DNA from: a bacterium
GTDB taxonomy: Bacteria; Patescibacteriota; CPR2; UBA1875; JAJYID01
Direction: 5' to 3'
Assembly (NCBI GenBank): GCA_021823605.1
Contig: JAKANV010000020.1
Coordinates: 1-9,117, forward strand
DNA length: 9,117 nt
Shown: in pieces, positions 5,997 to 9,117 of the stretch
How the letters are laid out: every line of letters starts with the position of its first letter
Numbering within the stretch: the first letter of the stretch is position 1
The notes under the pieces: model-generated
The model's input: only the letters and a program-made list of their open reading frames with translations
Database searches by the model: none
Told to the model about the DNA's origin: nothing
Position numbers and translations under genes: made by a program

Positions 5997-6427
5997 CGGA
6001 GGTTTTATATCCGGACGATGAGATTCACTGTCCATGTTGTGGCAGTCTCGACGTTCATCCCGAGTGGAGTGGCACAATATCGGGCACAAATCTGTGTCGG
6101 ATAATTGTGAAATGCAAGGACTGTCTCAGTTCTGAAATCCTCCAGGTCACCTCAAAACAGGTTGAGTGGCTGAGGATACGCATGACAGAGCGGGCTAGAA
6201 TCGAAAAAATGGGTATGAAGGACTGGGTAGATAATTTATCGGAGATTCTGAAGCGTAAGGAGGATCTAATCCTTCCGATTGACCTTGGCCCTCCCCAAGA
6301 TGAGGATTCGGGATTGGAAGCTATCCTGGAAATGCAGGCAGACAGGAGATTACAGCAAGCTGAATCTGAGATTCAGAGATTCGGCAGACTGCTTGCAATC
6401 TGCCCCTCTGCTGATTTGCTGTTCTAA
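5993..6427 (+). CDS. Second small double-CxxC zinc-ribbon protein, paralogue of the preceding gene
   Basis: The product has 144 residues. The zinc ribbon uses C13/C16 (CPCC) and C41/C44 (CKDC), with extra cysteines at 15 and 35. A helical stretch follows (about 55-90), ending in EDLILPIDLG at 90-99, which aligns with LILPVDFSG of the upstream protein. The same order of elements indicates an old duplication. The sequence after residue 100 (acidic PQDEDSG, then a charged, coiled-coil-like helix at 106-133) is an extension absent from the neighbour. GGGGAGG at 5981-5987 drives its start and lies inside the upstream coding sequence. The function is unknown; co-translation suggests the two proteins work together, perhaps as a heterodimer on nucleic acid or protein, which is inference only. 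The stop is TAA at 6425-6427, 22 bases before the terminator stem. Confidence 0.78.
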   Translation: MTEVLYPDDEIHCPCCGSLDVHPEWSGTISGTNLCRIIVKCKDCLSSEILQVTSKQVEWLRIRMTERARIEKMGMKDWVDNLSEILKRKEDLILPIDLGPPQDEDSGLEAILEMQADRRLQQAESEIQRFGRLLAICPSADLLF

Positions 6428-6446
6428 AATCACCAAAGGAGATGAT

Positions 6447-6509
6447 ATGAACCCGCCGTGTAGGCGGGTTTTTTCTTGCCAAAAAAATTCCTTGCCAAAA
6501 GTTTTCTAA
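6447..6509 (+). CDS. Possible 20-codon ORF running through a terminator
   Basis: ATG at 6447 has AAAGGAG (6435-6441) five bases upstream, as good a ribosome site as any in the window. It opens a 20-residue frame (beginning MNPPCRRVFSC) that ends at TAA 6507-6509. Most of the ORF is the terminator hairpin, its T-run and the pyrG -35 region, so its composition is dictated by those elements. It could be a leader-type peptide, a remnant of a third zinc-ribbon gene, or chance. Confidence 0.25.
   Translation: MNPPCRRVFSCQKNSLPKVF
6450..6474 (+). terminator. Intrinsic terminator of the zinc-ribbon operon
   Basis: AACCCGCC (6450-6457) pairs perfectly with GGCGGGTT (6463-6470) around a five-base loop and is followed by TTTT (6471-6474). 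It separates the zinc-ribbon pair from pyrG. The stem begins one base after the ATG of the 20-codon ORF. Confidence 0.88.
6475..6500 (+). repeat. Direct repeat of CTTGCCAAAA, 16-base period
   Basis: CTTGCCAAAA occurs at 6475-6484 and again at 6491-6500, between the terminator and the pyrG promoter. The second copy contains the pyrG -35 hexamer TTGCCA. The repeat may be chance in A-rich DNA or a pair of regulator half-sites. Confidence 0.4.
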
Positions 6510-6520
6510 AGATTTAAAAT
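6492..6520 (+). promoter_or_regulatory. Promoter for pyrG
   Basis: -35 TTGCCA (6492-6497) and -10 TAAAAT (6515-6520) are 17 bases apart. The predicted start near 6527 leaves a leader of about 44 bases. The leader has no terminator and no obvious attenuator. A two-codon start-stop (ATG GGG TGA at 6560-6568) overlaps the ribosome site. Confidence 0.6.
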
Positions 6521-6570
6521 ATTGTCGGAAAAGAGAGAGATGTGATGTCCTATTTTAATATGGGGTGAAA

Positions 6571-8181
6571 ATGCTTAAAAAGAAGCAAACCAAGTTTATA
6601 TTTGTAACAGGTGGAGTTTTGTCGGGAATCGGCAAAGGTATATTTGCGGCCTCGGTTGGCAACATTTTAAAGAACCGAGGTTTTTCTGTAAATATACAAA
6701 AACTTGATCCATATTTGAACTTTGATTCGGGTACTTTAAATCCCGGCGAGCATGGCGAAGTTTTTGTTACTGATGATGGGGCCGAGACTGACTTGGATCT
6801 AGGACATTATGAAAGGTTTATCGGAGCAAACTTAACAAAAAAGAGTTCTGTCATGAGTGGGCAAATCTACTCGCGGGTTTTTGAAGATGAAAGGTGTGGT
6901 AAATATCTAGGCAAAACCGTCCAAGTTATCCCCCATTTAACCAACAAGATTCAAGAGGTAGTACTTGATGCAGCAAAGGGTTTTGATATTCATATAGTGG
7001 AAATAGGCGGAACAGTTGGTGACTTTGAAGGTCTTCATTTCATTGAAGCTATCAGACAAATGAGAAGGAGGGTTGGCTCGGAAAATGTTCTATATGCACA
7101 TTTGGTTTATTTGCCTTATCTGGAAGCTTCAAAGGAAATTAAAACCAAACCAGCACAAAATAGCGTTCGTGACCTTTTGAGATTTGGGATTCATCCTGAC
7201 GTAATTGGTGCCAGATGTGATAGAAATATGAATAAGGAGCATATCGGTAAAATCGCTCTTTTCTCTGATGTTGATGAAGAGGCAGTTGTTCCTCTACCGT
7301 ATGTAAAGAGCGTGTATGAGGTGCCGGACAATCTGGAAAAAGTTGGTCTTGCCAGTTATATTTGCAAGAAACTAGAGCTAAAAAATGTCAAATTAAAGAA
7401 AAATGGCTGGGAAAAATTTGTCCAAAACGTCAAAGATTCCAAAGGTACTGTTAAGATTGGAATGGTTGCCAAGTATTTAAGCCACGAAGATACTTATAAA
7501 AGTGTTAATGAATCTTTGAAGTTTGCTTTTTGGGCGAATAAAAAGAACGTAAAAATTATTTGGATAGATAGTGAAGAGATTGAGAAGAAAGGTACCGAAC
7601 AGTTGAAAGATTTAGCCGGGATTGTTATTCCCGGAGGATTTGGCAATCGCGGGACAGAAGGCAAGGTAATGGCAGCAAAATATGCCCGGGAAAACAATAT
7701 CCCATACCTCGGACTTTGTCTCGGAATGCAGATAGCGGTCATAGAGTTTGCCCGAAATGTTTTGGCTTGGCCATCAGCAACAAGCGGTGAGTTTGACTCG
7801 AACAATAAAAAACAGGTTATTCATATAATGCCGGAACAAAGGCAAAATATGGCTGAGGAAAACTATGGGGCTACCATGAGACTTGGAGCTTACCCCTGCG
7901 TTTTGGAAAAGAAATCAAAGTCGTACAAACTTTATGGGAAAGAGCAGATTTCTGAGCGTCACAGACATAGGTATGAGTTTAATAATGATTATCGCGAGGA
8001 GTTTACGGAAGCCGGAATGCTTCTTGCGGGTCTTTCTCCAAACCATCATTTGGTAGAGATTGTTGAAATTCCTGAACATAAATTTTACGTGGCATCACAG
8101 TTCCATCCGGAGTTTAAATCCCGTCCCGATCATCCGCATCCTCTCTTTCTCGGTTTTGCCGAAGCTTGCCTAGAAAAATAG
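6571..8181 (+). CDS. pyrG: CTP synthase (glutamine hydrolysing)
   Basis: Converts UTP to CTP with ATP and ammonia from glutamine, the last step of pyrimidine nucleotide synthesis. The product has 536 residues, close to the family's roughly 535-550. The N-terminal amidoligase domain starts FIFVTGGVLSGIGKG, with the P-loop at about 18-23, followed by QKLDPYLNFDSGT and GEVFVTDDGAETDLDLGHYE. The C-terminal class I glutamine amidotransferase domain has IPGGFGNRG, the nucleophile Cys383 in GLCLGMQ, and the catalytic His512/Glu514 in QFHPEF. The usual VLSGLGKG and SPFQHGEVF sites read SGIGKG and NPGEHGEVF, which are small variations. Start: ATG 6571 with GGGGTG (6562-6567) upstream. An in-frame GTG at 6565 would add two residues but lies inside that ribosome site. 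The gene is intact, with its own promoter and stop TAG; 43 bases separate it from the next gene and no clear terminator is seen there. Confidence 0.97.
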   Translation: MLKKKQTKFIFVTGGVLSGIGKGIFAASVGNILKNRGFSVNIQKLDPYLNFDSGTLNPGEHGEVFVTDDGAETDLDLGHYERFIGANLTKKSSVMSGQIYSRVFEDERCGKYLGKTVQVIPHLTNKIQEVVLDAAKGFDIHIVEIGGTVGDFEGLHFIEAIRQMRRRVGSENVLYAHLVYLPYLEASKEIKTKPAQNSVRDLLRFGIHPDVIGARCDRNMNKEHIGKIALFSDVDEEAVVPLPYVKSVYEVPDNLEKVGLASYICKKLELKNVKLKKNGWEKFVQNVKDSKGTVKIGMVAKYLSHEDTYKSVNESLKFAFWANKKNVKIIWIDSEEIEKKGTEQLKDLAGIVIPGGFGNRGTEGKVMAAKYARENNIPYLGLCLGMQIAVIEFARNVLAWPSATSGEFDSNNKKQVIHIMPEQRQNMAEENYGATMRLGAYPCVLEKKSKSYKLYGKEQISERHRHRYEFNNDYREEFTEAGMLLAGLSPNHHLVEIVEIPEHKFYVASQFHPEFKSRPDHPHPLFLGFAEACLEK

Positions 8182-8188
8182 TTCTCTT

Positions 8189-8218
8189 TTAAAATATTGA
8201 AGGTATATCTGCTATAAT
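8189..8218 (+). promoter_or_regulatory. Promoter for the SprT-like gene, placed for leaderless transcription
   Basis: A perfect TATAAT (8213-8218) lies six bases before the ATG at 8225, exactly as at gmk. A weak -35 TTAAAA (8189-8194) is 18 bases upstream. Transcription would start at or near the ATG itself, and no ribosome site is present. Confidence 0.5.
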
Positions 8219-8224
8219 TTGTAT

Positions 8225-8704
8225 ATGCGAGATGACAAATGGCTTTTTCAGAAACTAGACGAGATATGGGATAATCACTTTCCTGACATTTCTCAGAATA
8301 ATGATGTGGTAATTAAATTCGGGCGAAAGGCGCGGCAACGCTTGGGTTCAATCAAACAGGAAACGAAAACCCACTCAGATCTTCTAAATAAGAACCGCAA
8401 AACTATCATTACCATTAACGGATTGTTCAAAGATTTAGAAATTCCGGAATATGTGGTTACAGCGACGATTGCTCATGAAATGTGCCATTATGCGCACGGA
8501 TTTAGTTCTCCGCTTGAACAGAAATTTGAAAGCCCGCATCTTGGAGGAGTGGTAACCAAAGAAATGAAATTGAGGGGTTTTGAAAAAGAATTGAAACTGC
8601 AGAAAAAATGGCTGAAAGATATTTGGCCGGATTATATTAAAGAAAAAATGCCGGCTACACGGACTCGAAGACGCAGAAGAAGAGTGATTATTAAATGGAT
8701 TTAA
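8225..8704 (+). CDS. SprT-like zinc metallopeptidase with Arg-rich tail
   Basis: The product has 159 residues. The zinc site HEMCH spans 84-88, and a further His105 in SPHLGGVV about 17 residues later is the likely third ligand. The segment before it (FGRKARQRLGSIK at 32-44, then TIITINGLF at 60-68 and VVTATIAHE) has the order of SprT-family proteins: a GRxxxRLG-like strand, an INxxL strand, then the HExxH helix. The family cleaves proteins, in eukaryotes those crosslinked to DNA; a bacterial role is less clear. The tail TRTRRRRRR (146-153) is strongly basic and could bind nucleic acid. The C-terminal zinc ribbon of many SprT proteins is absent here, but the gene 15 bases downstream codes a separate zinc ribbon. 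ATG 8225 is preferred over an in-frame TTG at 8219 because of the -10 position. No signal peptide, so cytoplasmic. The substrate is unknown. Confidence 0.8.
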   Translation: MRDDKWLFQKLDEIWDNHFPDISQNNDVVIKFGRKARQRLGSIKQETKTHSDLLNKNRKTIITINGLFKDLEIPEYVVTATIAHEMCHYAHGFSSPLEQKFESPHLGGVVTKEMKLRGFEKELKLQKKWLKDIWPDYIKEKMPATRTRRRRRRVIIKWI

Positions 8705-8719
8705 TTTTTTAGGAGAGAT

Positions 8720-8992
8720 ATGCCTACAAAGAGCGTGGGTAAGAAAACCAAAATCTTTAAGATTACAATTTATTGCAAAAACTGCGATCAGCTTTTGTAT
8801 GTTTATCAAAAGGAGGGGCCGGGATCTTTAGTCAAATGCTACGAGGATAGAATTACAAAGGATTACACAAACGGTGATTTAAAATGTTCCACGTGCGGTC
8901 AGGATTTTGCCCGCCATGCCGTTATGCGCATGAGGCCGGTTCATAAAATCATTCAAGGGAAAGTTTACATCAGGGGACATGTTAAAAAGTAG
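8720..8992 (+). CDS. Small zinc-ribbon protein of unknown function
   Basis: The 90-residue basic protein has two CxxC pairs, C19/C22 (YCKNC) and C56/C59 (CSTCGQDF), that should hold one zinc ion, plus a lone C40. The inter-pair segment (KEGPGSLVKCYEDRITKDY, 31-49) and the tail (PVHKIIQGKVYIRG, 73-86) look conserved-type rather than random, and I believe similar stand-alone proteins occur widely, but I cannot name a function. A Lys-rich N-terminus suggests nucleic-acid or ribosome contact (inference). The start has AGGAG at 8711-8715, four bases before the ATG. It follows the SprT-like gene by 15 bases and is probably co-transcribed with it. The stop is TAG at 8990-8992. No terminator separates it from the tRNA gene. 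Confidence 0.8.
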   Translation: MPTKSVGKKTKIFKITIYCKNCDQLLYVYQKEGPGSLVKCYEDRITKDYTNGDLKCSTCGQDFARHAVMRMRPVHKIIQGKVYIRGHVKK

Positions 8993-9014
8993 TGAAATTT
9001 AGCTCATTTTAAGG

Positions 9015-9020
9015 TATAAT
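9015..9020 (+). promoter_or_regulatory. -10 box of the tRNA-Pro gene
   Basis: An exact TATAAT ends 13 bases before the tRNA 5' end. Any -35 is weak (GTGAAA at 8992-8997, 17 bases upstream). It suggests the tRNA can be transcribed independently of the upstream zinc-ribbon gene. Confidence 0.5.
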
Positions 9021-9033
9021 TGGTTGGCTTTTT

Positions 9034-9110
9034 CGGGGTGTGGCGCAGTTGGCTAGCGCGCAGCGTTCGGGACGCTGAGGTCGGAAGTTCGAGTCTTCTC
9101 ACCCCGACCA
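9034..9110 (+). tRNA. tRNA-Pro, anticodon CGG
   Basis: A full cloverleaf can be drawn by eye. The acceptor stem is CGGGGTG (9034-9040) with CACCCCG (9100-9106), and the D stem GCGC/GCGC has the loop GG. The anticodon stem CAGCG/CGCTG (9061-9065/9073-9077) carries loop TTCGGGA with anticodon CGG at 9068-9070. A five-base variable loop is followed by the T stem with loop TTCGAGT (one G-T pair at its base). Discriminator A and a genomically encoded CCA (9108-9110) follow. It reads CCG proline codons. It ends seven bases before the window edge. Confidence 0.97.
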
Positions 9111-9117
9111 GATAGGA

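Noticed and set aside
6279..6446. Upstream extension of the 20-codon frame, overlapping the second zinc-ribbon gene
   Set aside because: It is out of frame with a well-supported gene and has no recognisable protein sequence; only the part from ATG 6447 has a ribosome site.
6527..6570. CTP-sensitive attenuation or a riboswitch in the pyrG leader
   Set aside because: The short leader has no terminator or competing hairpin, and the predicted start does not show the GGGC-type initial sequence used for reiterative transcription in Bacillus.
9034..9117. tRNA gene as an integration (att) site
   Set aside because: No integrase, no repeated tRNA 3' end and no mobile genes are visible; the sequence ends seven bases after the tRNA.

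Overview
The window looks like part of a chromosome from a small-genome bacterium, most plausibly of the candidate phyla radiation (Patescibacteria). The reasons are the tight packing, the bacterial-type radical-SAM/GNAT Elp3, the SprT-like and zinc-ribbon hypothetical proteins of a kind I associate with that group, and promoters dominated by exact TATAAT boxes. That placement is inference; I could not run a phylogeny. TGA is a normal stop here (it ends the ATPase and the first zinc-ribbon gene), so the TGA-to-glycine codes of Gracilibacteria and SR1 do not apply. There is no sign of a phage, transposon or CRISPR array, and no gene-free stretch exceeds 300 bases.

Left part, all on the plus strand: the C-terminal part of a type II cation P-type ATPase (cut by the window edge); guanylate kinase (gmk), which appears to start leaderless from a promoter inside the ATPase tail; and a single-pass membrane-anchored extracytoplasmic protein ending at a strong bidirectional terminator.

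Middle: a divergent gene pair is the most interesting element. A Trm9/ALKBH8-like SAM methyltransferase (minus strand) and Elp3 (plus strand) share a CATG at their start codons, so the two ATGs overlap on opposite strands. In eukaryotes Elp3 makes cm5U at the tRNA wobble position and Trm9/ALKBH8 methylates it to mcm5U. The arrangement suggests a compact bacterial two-enzyme version of that pathway.

Next come two small, translationally coupled double-CxxC zinc-ribbon proteins with a shared 'ILP-D' C-terminal signature, a terminator with a strong ribosome site and 20-codon ORF running into it, and then CTP synthase (pyrG) with its own promoter.

Right part: a SprT-like zinc metallopeptidase with an Arg-rich tail (again apparently leaderless), a 90-residue zinc-ribbon protein 15 bases behind it, and tRNA-Pro(CGG) with encoded CCA. 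Most genes are housekeeping (nucleotide synthesis, tRNA modification, ion transport). Apart from the coupled zinc-ribbon pair and the SprT/zinc-ribbon pair, they look like independent units with their own promoters rather than one operon.
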